Source: Diphasiastrum complanatum
Lineage: Eukaryota > Streptophyta > Lycopodiopsida > Lycopodiales > Lycopodiaceae
DNA: 64,000 bases
Direction of reading: 5' to 3'
Assembly (NCBI GenBank): GCA_029204225.1
Contig: CM055106.1
Location: 12,559,215-12,623,214 of the forward strand
The notes under the pieces are model-generated. The model had not been told where the DNA came from. It did no database searches and worked only from the letters and a program-made list of their open reading frames with translations. A program made the translations under genes and the position numbers. Positions 1-9,005 of the stretch are shown here, piece by piece (position 1 is the stretch's first letter; each line of letters begins with the position of its first letter).

Positions 1-573
1 TATGATTCTATGTTCTTTAACATGTATCTTGTTCACCATTCTATGTAAAATTGATGTAAGAAATAGTGATGCATCCTATATGGACACTATTATCTATATC
101 AATTATGTTGTACTTCATATTGTACATATTAGAACACTTGAGAAGAGATCTATTATCATGATGGATATCATTCTTATGTTGGAGCGAAGTAGTGTTGTAA
201 AACTAGCAAGTTAAGTTGAAGAGGGAGTGTGAAAATTGTCAACATTTCCTAGCTAATTTGAGGCCTAAATTGGCAATTTTTGTACATAGTTTTGGATCTA
301 ACCTTTCACACGCGTGAAAGAGGCCTAGATACTTTTATTTTAGTAGATATTTCATATTGAAGAAGTCTCAAACTTCAGGACATTTGAAATGATACCAAAA
401 TCATGTTATTTGGACATATAGGTCAAAATTGGCTATTTTAGGCTACTGGTGCTCTAAAATTGGGTCCTAAGCTCTAGAGAGAGGAGAGAGAGTCATCTCT
501 CTCATCTATATTAGGCTGAAATTTATGGAGAATAGGTTGGAGAAACTTACTGTATTGTTGAGAGAGATCAATA
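1..573. other. Non-coding start of window with copia-like PPT and LTR-like start
   Basis: No convincing coding sequence. A purine run, GAAGAGGGAG (218-227), is followed directly by TGTGAAAATTG, the arrangement seen where a copia polypurine tract meets the 3' LTR. The stretch from 228 up to the copia remnant that starts at 574 could therefore be the first part of a plus-strand 3' LTR. It contains the palindrome TTTCACACGCGTGAAA around 304-319 and a GA-rich tract near 476-495. No second LTR copy is present for comparison, so the assignment is inference. Confidence 0.35.
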
Positions 574-1283
574 GCCATTTCTAGCTTTTGTAGCTTGTTG
601 TGCAAAGATCTTAGCCAAGTATTTTGGGAGTTTGGATCCATTCAAGATCCACCTTTTTCACACCTTGAATTGCATGAAGAACTTGAGAGTCTCAGATTTA
701 TTCCTCAAGAAATATGTTGCAGTCCTCCGAGAGAAGTCATCAATGATAGTCAGCAAATAGACAACTCCCCCTGTGGAAGTAGTCTGCATAGGACCACAAA
801 TGTCCATGTGTATTTCCAACAAGCATGCTAGAGCTATATCGGGAGTGACTGGAGTTCTAGCATGCTTGTTGGAAATACAGCTTTCTGCCATCAGTACCTT
901 TTATTAGTTTCTTTTGTCTCTTGAATGCTTTGTCAAGTTCATGTGTATCAAAGGTAGCATTATGATGCATTGCCATTTCTAGCTTTTGTAGCTTGTTGTG
1001 CAAAGATCTTAGCCAAGTATTTTGGGAGTTTGGATCCATTCAAGATCCACCTTTTTCACACCTTGAACTGCATAAAGAACTTGAGAGTCTCGGATTTGTT
1101 CTTCAAGAAATATGTTGCAGTCCTCCGAGAGAAGTCATCAATGATAGTCAGCAAATAGACAGCTCCCCCTGTGGAAGTAGTTTGCATAGGACCACAAATG
1201 TCCATGTGTATTTCCAACAAGCATGCTAGAACTATATCAGGAGTGACTGGAGTTCTAGCATGCTTGTTGGAAATACAGCTTTC
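574..1283. repeat. Tandem direct duplication of a 312-bp integrase segment
   Basis: Bases 574-885 and 972-1283 are the same sequence with a constant offset of 398 bp and only a handful of substitutions. They are separated by 86 bp (886-971) that is not duplicated. On the minus strand each copy encodes the same integrase segment. The constant offset shows that no indels separate the two copies, so the duplication is relatively young compared with the element's other damage. Confidence 0.92.
658..885 (-). pseudogene. Duplicated copia integrase fragment
   Basis: Second (downstream in minus sense) copy of the integrase segment also found at 1056-1283. It retains the same DICGPMQT-type stretch and IDDFSRR motif that mark the start of the copia integrase catalytic core, where the first catalytic Asp lies. 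It runs out at 574-658 into unrelated sequence. It is a duplicate piece, not a separate gene. Confidence 0.75.
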
Positions 1284-1343
1284 ACATGAAGAATTCAATT
1301 TGCTAATGAAGGGTAGATCTTGTACTAAATTTTGTTTCAACAT
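972..1343 (-). pseudogene. Copia integrase fragment
   Basis: The minus-strand translation shows the end of the zinc-binding region (CESCISNKHARTPV, the second CxxC-like half of the HHCC finger) followed by HMDICGPMQTTSTGG and TIIDDFSRR. That is the usual entry into the DDE catalytic core of copia integrases. Only about 95 codons are open; the rest of the core, with the second Asp and the Glu, is missing. It belongs to the copia remnant whose gag lies at 2099-2620. Confidence 0.82.
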
Positions 1344-1559
1344 TTGTTAAATATGACTGGAATTTAAATGGCCTAATCTGAAATGCCAAAGCATCTCAAT
1401 TGATTCAGAAGTTGAAGTAAAAAGAGGTTGACTACTTGTAAAATAGGAGTGACTGATTTTGTACAAATTGCCACACCTTCTACTGAAAGCAATAACTTTC
1501 CTAGATTCGTCAAAAATAGTGCAACCTTGTCTATTGAATTTGACTAACTCGAATCTATG

Positions 1560-2030
1560 AATCTGCTAACTGAGACCAGGTTTTTGGTCAAATTTGGAAT
1601 GTGAAGAACATTGGACAAAAATATTATATCACCTTTCTAGAATTCTACTTGACTGTTCCTACACCCTCGATAGTATGAGTCAAGCTTTCTCCAAGTTGCA
1701 CAACTGTAGGATGGGTGTATGACTTGTAGTCATGGAACCAGTGTCGATGGTGAGTCATGTGTTGTGATGCTCCTGAGTCCAAATACCAAGAATCGATATC
1801 ATATTGTTCTTCAACTTTGATCAAGAAGACAACTTCATCTTCCTCCTATTGCTGGATTGAGTGACTGGTAAAAGCAATATTTGCTTGCTGTTGGAACTGT
1901 TGCTTCCTTTCGTTGTTGTATTGCAACATTCAGCATTCCTTGATAAGGTGAACAGTCCTCTTACAGTACTTACATAATAGATTTTGTCTTGGCTGGAATG
2001 ATGAAGACTCTGAGGTTGATGCTTCATTTG
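1560..2030 (-). pseudogene. Copia nucleocapsid knuckle and aspartic protease remnant
   Basis: On the minus strand a CKYCKRTVHLIKEC segment (about 1935-1978) is a degenerate CCHC knuckle in which the usual Gly is replaced. It is followed around 1750-1800 by WYLDSGASQHMTHH, the D-S-G active-site signature of copia proteases. Stops and a frameshift separate the two. Retroviral-type proteases act as dimers to release Gag and Pol proteins in the virus-like particle. The order between gag and integrase fits copia pol. Confidence 0.78.
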
Positions 2031-2098
2031 GTATAGGCTGCTGCATGTTGCTCTTCCTGTCAGGATAATCTGACTATGTAGATATCTTGGATCTGAAC

Positions 2099-2620
2099 TT
2101 ATGATTTCTCAAATATAGAGCTTGAGGATCCCGATCCTGAGCCTAAGGAGGATGTTGATCTTCTAATCTCCCCTTGTAGAAGCAGTGATATTACTCTTGA
2201 TAGAGTGAGGTGCTCTTGGATAAAAATTGCCATTACCCAATTTTCGTAGGCTTCAGGTAGACTCGTTAATAGAGTCATGAGTGCATCGGAATCTTCTTTG
2301 ATTGAGGCAATTGTAGTCATCTGCTCCATAAGATTTTTGAACGTGTTGAGATGACTCAAAACACTTTCTGCATCAGACATCCTCAGGGTGAAGAATTTCT
2401 TCCTCAAGTGTAACTTAGAAGTAACATCTCTGATATTGTAGAGAGTTGCTAAGATGTTCCATGCATTTTTAGCAGTCTGAACAGCACGTATGTGGCTGAT
2501 TTGAGTATCCTTGATGTTGAGGATGATCATGGCAAATGCTTTGCCATCTTTCAGTCTCCACTTGGTGATGTTGGTTGCATCACCTTCTGGTTTGAGCTCT
2601 GTGCATCATTGGTAGAAACA
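2099..2620 (-). pseudogene. Copia gag remnant (UBN2/retrotran_gag-like)
   Basis: The open frame from about 2530 to 2099 reads as a copia Gag capsid region: LNIKDTQISHI, then AKNAWNILATLY, LRKKFFTLRMSD, and LLTSLPEAYENWV. This is the spacing seen in copia Gag proteins that assemble the cytoplasmic virus-like particle. A few more N-terminal codons continue in another frame up to about 2620, showing one frameshift. The C-terminus is Ser/Gly-rich. The PBS lies just upstream at 2722-2733. Confidence 0.86.
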
Positions 2621-2721
2621 ACGATTGTCGGAATACTCTTGGTTGTGCGTTTGCTAGAGAGACGTCCTGGTAGAAACAAGATTGATAATCCGCAGTAGAA
2701 ATGCATATTACTGAAATGCCC

Positions 2722-2733
2722 ACTCTGATACCA
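2722..2733 (-). other. Primer binding site, tRNA-iMet type (copia 1)
   Basis: The minus strand reads TGGTATCAGAGT, matching the copia initiator-tRNA-Met PBS at 11 of 12 positions. It lies between gag (lower coordinates) and a sequence starting TGTCGTAAAACG at 2734, which would be the LTR edge. Confidence 0.8.
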
Positions 2734-3400
2734 TGTCGTAAAACGTGGGAACAAGCAGCGGAAGCTTGAGCATAGGCGTGTAGGAACGGAAACGCAACAG
2801 TTGGCAGCAGAAATATTCAAGATGAATTATTCATACAAAATTGCAAAAATGAACAATATAGTAGTGAGACAAACATTGCAACTCGGATTAATATCAACAG
2901 TGAGTACAATGGCTTGAAGTGATAACTTCAGCTTGATTGTTGAGCGTGATAACGCTGGCTACAGATGAGCTCTGATTATAATGTAAAAATACTTAATTGC
3001 TTGATTCAGCTTGTAGTATATATTTACAAGTGTCTTAAAAAATATCTTATAGGCATTGAATGATATTTATGCCAGTCTTTGTATATGTAACCGCTCTTGG
3101 GATATTTAGCAGTCCAGCTGTTTTTAGGATTGATGATAAGTTGGCGACGTCGATCTGCCACTATTGGAAAAATCTGAAAAACGAGAAGGTGCCTTTAAAC
3201 AGAGAAAGCATGTAAGTTCTGAAGGTGCAAAAATCTCGAAGGTGCCTTTAAAGCGAAGCAGAGAAATGCAAAAAACCCGACAGTGCCTTTGAAGAAACAT
3301 TTTGTTTCTAATGCCAAAGCTTTGCTAGCTTTAAATTTGGAACCTTTGACAAAAGACGACACGACACGTCACGACACGAAATTAGTCGTGCCCCATGAAT
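2734..3400 (-). repeat. Probable 5' LTR of copia 1
   Basis: The sequence begins with TG directly next to the PBS. A minus-strand TATA-like run (TAAATATATACTAC, about 3010-3024) sits at a plausible promoter distance. The outer end cannot be fixed because no second LTR remains. Within it, an 11-15 bp motif, GAAGGTGCCTTTAAA, recurs at about 3184, 3237 and, diverged, 3281, as internal short repeats. No coding signal is seen. Confidence 0.45.
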
Positions 3401-4098
3401 AGCCAACAAAAAAATCAGCCAATTATCATGACATCATCAGAATTGTTTTAGATTGTTGGTAATCTGCCACTCTTGTAATTCGCGAATTAGTTGTAGATGC
3501 TTAGTCTTTTCTAATTTGTAAGTTACAAGAATGTGACACAAATTGTTCGTGAACTATATACTTTCTGATTGATGCACATTATAGTAAGTCTAAAGTCTAA
3601 TGCTAGTAAGCAAGACAATTGTCAGGAGACAAAATATACAGAATACAAATCCGCCTGCGTGCAAGATAATTTCTGTAATAGGATCTATAGATCCAAAAAG
3701 GTCCGCTAGTAAGCGAGACTCGAATTTGTGAGAGAACAGTATTTCTCTCACAGCAACGCACTGCATGGATCTGCATGCAGTGCTTGAAAGAATCAAAAAA
3801 ATCAATAGATAATTTTTTAGTTGTTGTGCGCATTATTATTCTAGATGATTGCATGACCTTGTATGTAAATTAGTCTGCTACTATTCGTGTGTCTGATTCT
3901 CTTGTTCATTCTAATTCCGCATCTTGGTTTGATATTGTTGAATGCTACATTAATTTATTAATATAGATCAGTTGTGACTGACTACTCTCTGAAGGATTGT
4001 AGGAGTGATATAGCCGGCATTGACCAACGATCACATCTGAAATCCTGACGAACTGATCTTGTTCGCAAATCCTTTTGTTGTGCATTTCATTGTCATCA
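3401..4098 (+). repeat. Probable 5' LTR of copia 2
   Basis: This stretch ends ...TCATCA one base before a plus-strand PBS (4100), as expected for an LTR ending in CA. A TATA-like ACTATATACTTTC occurs near 3553. The left end is not defined; a short cluster of CACGACACG repeats near 3357-3395 lies about where one LTR gives way to the next. No supported ORF. Confidence 0.45.
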
Positions 4099-4099
4099 G

Positions 4100-4111
4100 T
4101 GGTATCAGAGC
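4100..4111 (+). other. Primer binding site, tRNA-iMet type (copia 2)
   Basis: TGGTATCAGAGC, a perfect match to the plant copia initiator-tRNA-Met PBS. It is separated by a single G from the LTR end, and gag begins 102 bp downstream. Confidence 0.88.
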
Positions 4112-4212
4112 AAACATTGTCATAATCTGACATAGCCAAAATGCTATCAGATCCAAGGGGCAAAAGCACTCAAACGATCAACCATCAACAAGTGTACACT
4201 AGTTCAGAAGCA

Positions 4213-5115
4213 ATGGCTTCTATCAGTAGCATACAAAGCAAGATCTGTACAATTTTGGATTCTTCAGGATCTAACTTTCTAGCCTAGAAAGTTAATACAT
4301 CATTGGTACTAAAGGGTGAAGGTTTATTCCCCTGGGTGGATGGCACAGAGGAGATGCCTACGACATCGGGCAAAGAGCTACGCGAGTGGAGGGAGAAAAA
4401 TGACGAGGTAGTAGCCTTGCTATCTTCATCCATTGAGGATAGTCTCGCACTTGACCTGACAACACTCTCCAAGGCAAAGGAGATGTGGGATACACTGCTC
4501 ACGAGATTTCAAACAAAATTGAGAAGTCAAATAATGATGTTGGAAGATCAGCTGACCAATCTGCAGTGGGATGGGAAAGACCTCACTTCCTTTGTAAGGA
4601 AGATGAAGGATCTATTCCTATCACTACATAACTCTAGAGCAGAGAATGCAGTGTTAGCTGAGAAGTAGCTCACTTACCTGTTGAGAGCCTTACTCAGATC
4701 TTTTCAGACAACCATAACCCTGCTCGCGAAAGATCCTACAATGACCCTCGAAAAGACAATTGTCAAAATTCGAGAGGAAGTTGAGGTGAGGGAGCATCTT
4801 GATACCAAGGATGGTTCTAACCAGGCCCTCTACGGCAACAAAGAAAAGGCCAAGAAACAATTCAAGCCTAAGAGGGAGTCGAATCAAAGGCAGGATCATG
4901 ATCAGCAAGCAAAGGGGACCAACAAAGGCAAGTGGAAGAACAAAGGGAGGTCGAAACAACAAGGTGGAGAAAAGAAGACTTGCGTGAGATGTAGACAAGA
5001 TGGACACACAGTTGATATGTGCTGGCTCAATCCAAAAATTGAATGTATCCACTGCCACAAAAAGGGTCATGCAGCCATGGATTGTCGTTTGAACCCAAGG
5101 AACAAATCAGCATAG
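4213..5115 (+). pseudogene. Copia gag with two CCHC knuckles, broken by two stops
   Basis: The ATG at 4213 starts a Gag of about 300 codons interrupted by TAG at 4285-4287 and 4666-4668. The relatives at 47775-48424 carry Trp and Gln at these positions, so both are point mutations. The capsid region includes LFPWVDGTEE, KAKEMWDTLL and LRSFQTT. The C-terminal part is very basic and ends in two zinc knuckles, CVRCRQDGHTVDMC and CIHCHKKGHAAMDC. Gag packages the RNA in virus-like particles. The ATG is chosen because it lies 102 bp from the PBS and the same N-terminal residues recur in the minus-strand relative. Confidence 0.9.
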
Positions 5116-5620
5116 AATAGACAAGAGAACAACAACAGTTCATCCTATGTCGAGGAGCTTGAGAGTTCAAAAATGGGTGAAGAGAGATTGAACAGAAATT
5201 TTTCGACCGCCTACATTTGTGCAGATGTGTGTGCAGTGTCAACACCTGACAGACAAGAGGTGATCCTAGATTCAGGAGCTACCTCACACTTTGTGACATA
5301 AAGACAAATTATATTTGATTTCAGAAGTGCAGATCCATCAAGATTCATTGTTCTTGGAGATGGATCCAAACATCAAGTGAACGGTATTGGTTCACTCTGG
5401 CTCAACACAAATGGCAGAGACAGACGACTCGAAGATGTTTAGTTCGTGCCTACACTGCAGCAGGACTTGCTTTCTGTGGCAAGGATAGCTGATGCAGGGA
5501 TGTGTGTGACATTTTCTAATGAAGCATGCAATGTTATTGATGCCAGTACCAGTACCCTGATCACTCAAGGCAGAAGAAAAGGTAATCTATATCATCTATG
5601 TCGTGGCATCATACCACAAA
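5116..5620 (+). pseudogene. Copia protease and pre-integrase segment
   Basis: The frame after gag contains VILDSGATSHFVT (D-S-G active site, about 5263-5300), then a GDGSKHQVNGIGSLW segment and LLSVARIADAG. It ends with the ITQGRRKGNLYHL pre-integrase motif at about 5560-5605. Stops are present at 5113, about 5300 and 5441. The relative at 53809-54420 shows the same order on the minus strand. The integrase core expected next is absent. Confidence 0.87.
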
Positions 5621-5639
5621 AATGAGGGAGCAGAAGACT

Positions 5640-5869
5640 AGCACAAAAATGAAGATTTTCGAGTCGCTTTGCATTCAAGTGACGAATCAGAAGATGAAAG
5701 ATTCAAGAGGTAGCCTTTTTGCTACAGTGCTTGTAAACTAGGATGGTTCTGGACCTAGCAGATCAGACAAAGACAAAGACATTGTTGTCCCAGGAGTTTC
5801 TCCTAGAAGGTCAACAAGACAACGAAGAGCGCCAGTAAGATACATGCCAGGCTGCGGTAGTAGATAAAT
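5640..5869 (+). pseudogene. Copia integrase-RT hinge remnant
   Basis: A short stretch around 5755-5865 reads as GPSRSDKDKDIVVPGVSPRR and then STRQRRAPVRYMPG. It is the Ser/Arg-rich linker typical of the segment between the integrase C-terminus and reverse transcriptase in copia polyproteins. The integrase core itself is deleted upstream. Frame is lost repeatedly. Confidence 0.5.
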
Positions 5870-5870
5870 A

Positions 5871-5873
<3 letters not shown>

Positions 5874-5913
<40 letters not shown>

Positions 5914-6045
5914 TGTTCAACATTTTGCATTGATTTATATTTTAAGATGTGTGAGAGAGAGAGAGAGATATGTATAGAGAGAGAGAGAGAGAGAGAGAGA
6001 ATGTGTGTGTATACATATGTGTGTGTGTGTGTGTGTGTGTTTTGT
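5874..6045. repeat. Compound microsatellite (GT)n-(GA)n-(GT)n
   Basis: About 19 GT units (5874-5911), a GA-rich block (5951-6000) and a second GT/TG block (6001-6040) lie between the hinge and RT remnants of copia 2. The bases from 5912 to 6230 otherwise hold AT-rich sequence with no coding match. ORFs called through it are repeat artefacts. Confidence 0.95.
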
Positions 6046-6231
6046 ATTATGCATTAGTTTTGGGTATTTAAGAGTGATAGATAAATAAATAGTGTTTGAT
6101 AGAAAACTATAAATATTGTTTATAATAGATTGTTAGAATTATTTAAGATAGTGTATGTGTGTTTGAGAGGATGTGTATGTGTTTTGAAATTTGCATTGAT
6201 CTATAATTTAGGTTAATAGACAAATAGAATT

Positions 6232-6790
6232 CAGTGGTGAACCACAGACATTCGAGGAGGCAATTGAATGTCCAAAGAAGGACAAATGAATCCAAGCCAT
6301 GAACGAAGAGATGGAGTCTATGAGGAAGAACCAGGTATGGACATTGCAGCCATTACCTAATAAGCGAAAGGTTGTCAAATGCAAATGGGTCTACAAGCTC
6401 AAGTATGGACCAGATGGAGATGTCTCAAAATACAAGGCAAGACCGGTAGCGAAGGGATTTTCTCAGAGATCTGGTATTGACTACTCTGAGACGTTCTCTC
6501 CTGTTGTCAAACATTCATCCCTACGTTTGTTATTTGCATATGTAGCTGCTTATGACCTCAAGATCAACATTGTGGACGAGACAGCCTTCTTGCATGGTGA
6601 GTTAGACAAGGAGGTCTACATGGATCAACCCCCAGGTTATGTCTCGAATTCACTTCATGATTATGCATGCAAAATCATGAAATATCTATGGTCTGAAACA
6701 GTCAGCTTGACAATGATACAAAAAGAAGGATCAAGCCCTACAATCATTGGGATTCAAGCCACTAATGGTTGATTCCAATGTGTATGTGAG
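6232..6790 (+). pseudogene. Copia reverse transcriptase, N-terminal part
   Basis: Reads as a copia RT start: PQTFEEAIEC, MNEEMESMRKNQVWTLQPLP, CKWVYKLKYGPDG, then KARPVAKGFSQRSGIDYSET and FSPVVKHSSLR. DLKINIVDETAFLHGELDKE follows, then YMDQPPGY. In an active enzyme the QMDVKTAFLNG-type block carries the first catalytic Asp; here that region reads INIVDETAFLHG. The second block with the YVDD box is not reached: frame breaks after about 6670 and the homology stops at about 6790. There is a stop upstream at about 6287. Confidence 0.9.
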
Positions 6791-6794
6791 AATT

Positions 6795-7170
6795 ACAGAT
6801 GATTGTCGGGGTCTTTAAATCCTTTAGGCTGTTTCATGAAGATTTTTTCCTCTAGATCTCTATGGAAAAAGACTGTTTTCACATCAATCTGGTGAGTTTC
6901 CATATTGTGTTGTGTTGCGTATGCAAGGAGCAGTCGAATGTTTGTCATCTTCACCATTGGTGAGTAGGTATCAAAGTAATCGATACCATACCTTTGCATG
7001 TAGCCCTTTGCGACAAGTCTTGTTTTGTAGTGTCCGACAGTGCCATTTGATTTGACTTATCTTTTATAAACCCATTTGCAGTCGACGATTTTTTAATCTT
7101 CGGGTAGTGGTTCTAGTGTCCATGTCTTAATTTTGTCTCATTGATTCGATTTTTTCTAACATTGCTTCCT
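6795..7170 (-). pseudogene. Copia reverse transcriptase fragment
   Basis: Minus strand: FWKEAMLEKIESMRQN (about 7127-7174), a CKWVYK-type segment, then YMQRYGIDYFDTYSPMVKMT and IRLLLAYATQHN. QIDVKTVFFHRDLEEKIFMK and QPKGFKDPD close the fragment. It covers the first RT blocks, with the Asp of QIDVKT retained; the YVDD box is absent. One or two frame breaks occur between 7000 and 7127. The fragment stops near 6795. Confidence 0.86.
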
Positions 7171-8606
7171 TCCAGAATTCTCCTTCTGCACTCCCCCCCC
7201 CCCCAGATAGCTTCTTGGTAGGTTGTTGATTCTGCAGTGAAGTTGCAGAATTCGAACCCTGTATCTTCGCTCCATTTAAGATTGTTAGTGTATCCATCTG
7301 GAGGTCTTTTTTGTCTTGTTGACCTTCTTGGTTCAGTTCGTCGCTGCTGGTTGGTTTCATCCTCGATAGGTTGATCTTCGGCTTCCTGCTCTGGATTCTG
7401 GAGCTCTGCTTTCTATGTTGATGTCTGTCCTTGATCTTCCTCTTGAATTGGCAGTAGCATGGAGATCTCATGGCCCTTTTTTTTCTTTAATCTAGAAAAT
7501 GTGGATTCATCAAAGTTTACATCTTGACTCGACACAACTTTCTTCGAGGTTGGGTTGTAGAGTTTGTACACTTGTGATCCATTCAAATATCCGACCATGA
7601 TTGTTTGCTCTGACTATTTGTCAAGCTTGTTTCTGTTTTTTGTTGGTATGTGATTGTATGCTGCACATCCGAAGACACGTGCGCATGATAGATCAGGCTT
7701 ATTACTTGTCCACATCTCATATGGTATCTTGTTTTCCAGGGTTGTCGTCGTTGATCTGTTCTACATGTGTACTGCTACAACAATTGCCTCAGTCCAAAAT
7801 TGACTCGACAATTGAGCCTGTGCCATCATGCATCTGGGTCCTTCGGCTAGCGTCCTATTTCTCCTCTACGACACCATTATATTCGGGTGTGTATGTAGGA
7901 ATGAATTGATGCTCTATTCCTTGTTCTTGGCAAAAGCTTGAAAACTTCTTGCTCTCGTACTCACCTCTATTGTCAGACCTGATGGTTTGTATCCTCTTTG
8001 AGGTGTGTCTTTCTACAAATGCCACGAACTTCTTGAAAGAGTCAAGCACTTCAGACTTTTTATTTAAGTAATAGGTCGTTGCCATCCGGCTGTAGTCATC
8101 AGTGAACATCAAGAAATACCTTGATCTTGAGAGCGGATCGACTTTCATCGGTCCGCAGACATCTAAGTGGACGAGTTCAAGGACTTTCTTGGCTCTTCTT
8201 CCCTCATGTACAAATAGACTTCAATGTTGTTTGCCCTTTTGGCAGGCTTTACAAAATTCGGTGTCAGAGGTTTGGATATCTTCAGACCTGTGACAATCTC
8301 TTTTCTGCTCATGTCATACATGCTTCTCATGTTTAGATGATATATTCTTTTGTGTAGAGTTGATCTTTGTTTTTTGATGCATTTAGTATGCTATCAAAAC
8401 TACTGATTATCTTTTCTTGGTAGAGGTTACCTTCTCTGGATCCAATTGTCAGCAGCTTGTTTGTTTTTATCTCGATCATCCGGCATGTATTGCCATCGAA
8501 AATGACTCGAATTTTGAGATCTGTCATCTTTAAGACTGATAGCAAGTCTCTTCTTAGTGAGGGTACATAGAGTGCTCCTGGCAGCTCTACTTGTCCGGAC
8601 AATGTT
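7171..8606 (-). pseudogene. Copia pre-integrase and integrase remnant
   Basis: Minus-strand pieces in order are: ELPGALYVPSLRRDLLSVLK and GSREGNLYQ (pre-integrase, 8333-8606); a finger remnant near 8200-8300; SRSRYFLMFTDDYSRMATTY and IQTIRSDNRGEYESKKF with PTYTPEYNGVVEEK (catalytic core, 7855-8148, second Asp and Glu visible); GYLNGSQVYKLYNPTSKKVV (C-terminal, 7500-7600). Several frameshifts separate the pieces. Copia integrase inserts the cDNA in the nucleus. The 8606 edge coincides with the gypsy insertion. Confidence 0.86.
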
Positions 8607-9005
8607 TGTGATGCCACGAAAATGTTAAATATTGAATATCAACATAAAAATGGCATGATATACTTGAAAATGAAGATATGAGCTGGTTAAGTATAAATCA
8701 TGAAGAGGCCTAAGTCATTTTTGGGAATATATCTCCTAAGTACTTGCCTTGTAATTAAGGGCAAGACCTTTTAAAGGAAAAGACATTGTCTTGGACAACC
8801 TTTACTAGGTCATCCATACGAAACGACTAGATACGAAAAGACATGATAAACTAGAGTAACTTTAACTCATAGTTAAGTATACCTCCTATGGTATAGGTGA
8901 ATGTATTTTCAGTCTAATCGTTAACTAGACCCTTTCGGGGGAGTGACGCACCTGTTGTTCTAGAGGTGTGTTTGTTCGTCCCGTAGAACATATATTGATC
9001 TCACA

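Larger units (their letters stand above)
574..2733 (-). mobile_element. Ty1/copia retrotransposon remnant 1 (minus strand)
   Basis: Reading the minus strand from 2733 downwards, the order is tRNA-iMet-type PBS, gag, CCHC knuckle, aspartic protease, pre-integrase region, and the beginning of integrase, which is duplicated. This is the canonical copia order. The element stops at 574 inside integrase, so reverse transcriptase and RNase H are absent. Reading frames are broken in several places. Its 5' LTR should lie at coordinates above 2734. Confidence 0.85.
4100..6790 (+). mobile_element. Ty1/copia retrotransposon remnant 2 (plus strand)
   Basis: PBS, gag with two zinc knuckles, protease with pre-integrase segment, a remnant of the integrase C-terminal hinge, a microsatellite-rich insertion and the first part of reverse transcriptase follow in copia order. 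The integrase catalytic core is missing between about 5620 and 5640, and RT ends near 6790, where a minus-strand copia begins. The gag family recurs at 47775-48424 and 54421-55306. Confidence 0.88.
6795..8606 (-). mobile_element. Ty1/copia retrotransposon remnant 3 (minus strand)
   Basis: On the minus strand from 8606 to 6795: pre-integrase region, integrase core and C-terminus, hinge, and the beginning of reverse transcriptase. The 5' part (LTR, gag, protease) is cut off exactly where the gypsy LTR starts at 8607. The 3' part ends inside RT, where it abuts copia 2. A poly-C run at about 7192-7204 adds a Gly-run artefact to the minus frame. Confidence 0.86.

Noticed and set aside
4100-4111. 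tRNA gene at TGGTATCAGAGC motifs (also 2722, 25749, 29460, 44343, 47651, 55368)
   Set aside because: Only the 12-base PBS is present; no cloverleaf, A or B box around it, and each lies at an LTR edge.
5875-6057. Cys/Val-repeat peptide frame
   Set aside because: Translation of GT and GA microsatellites.
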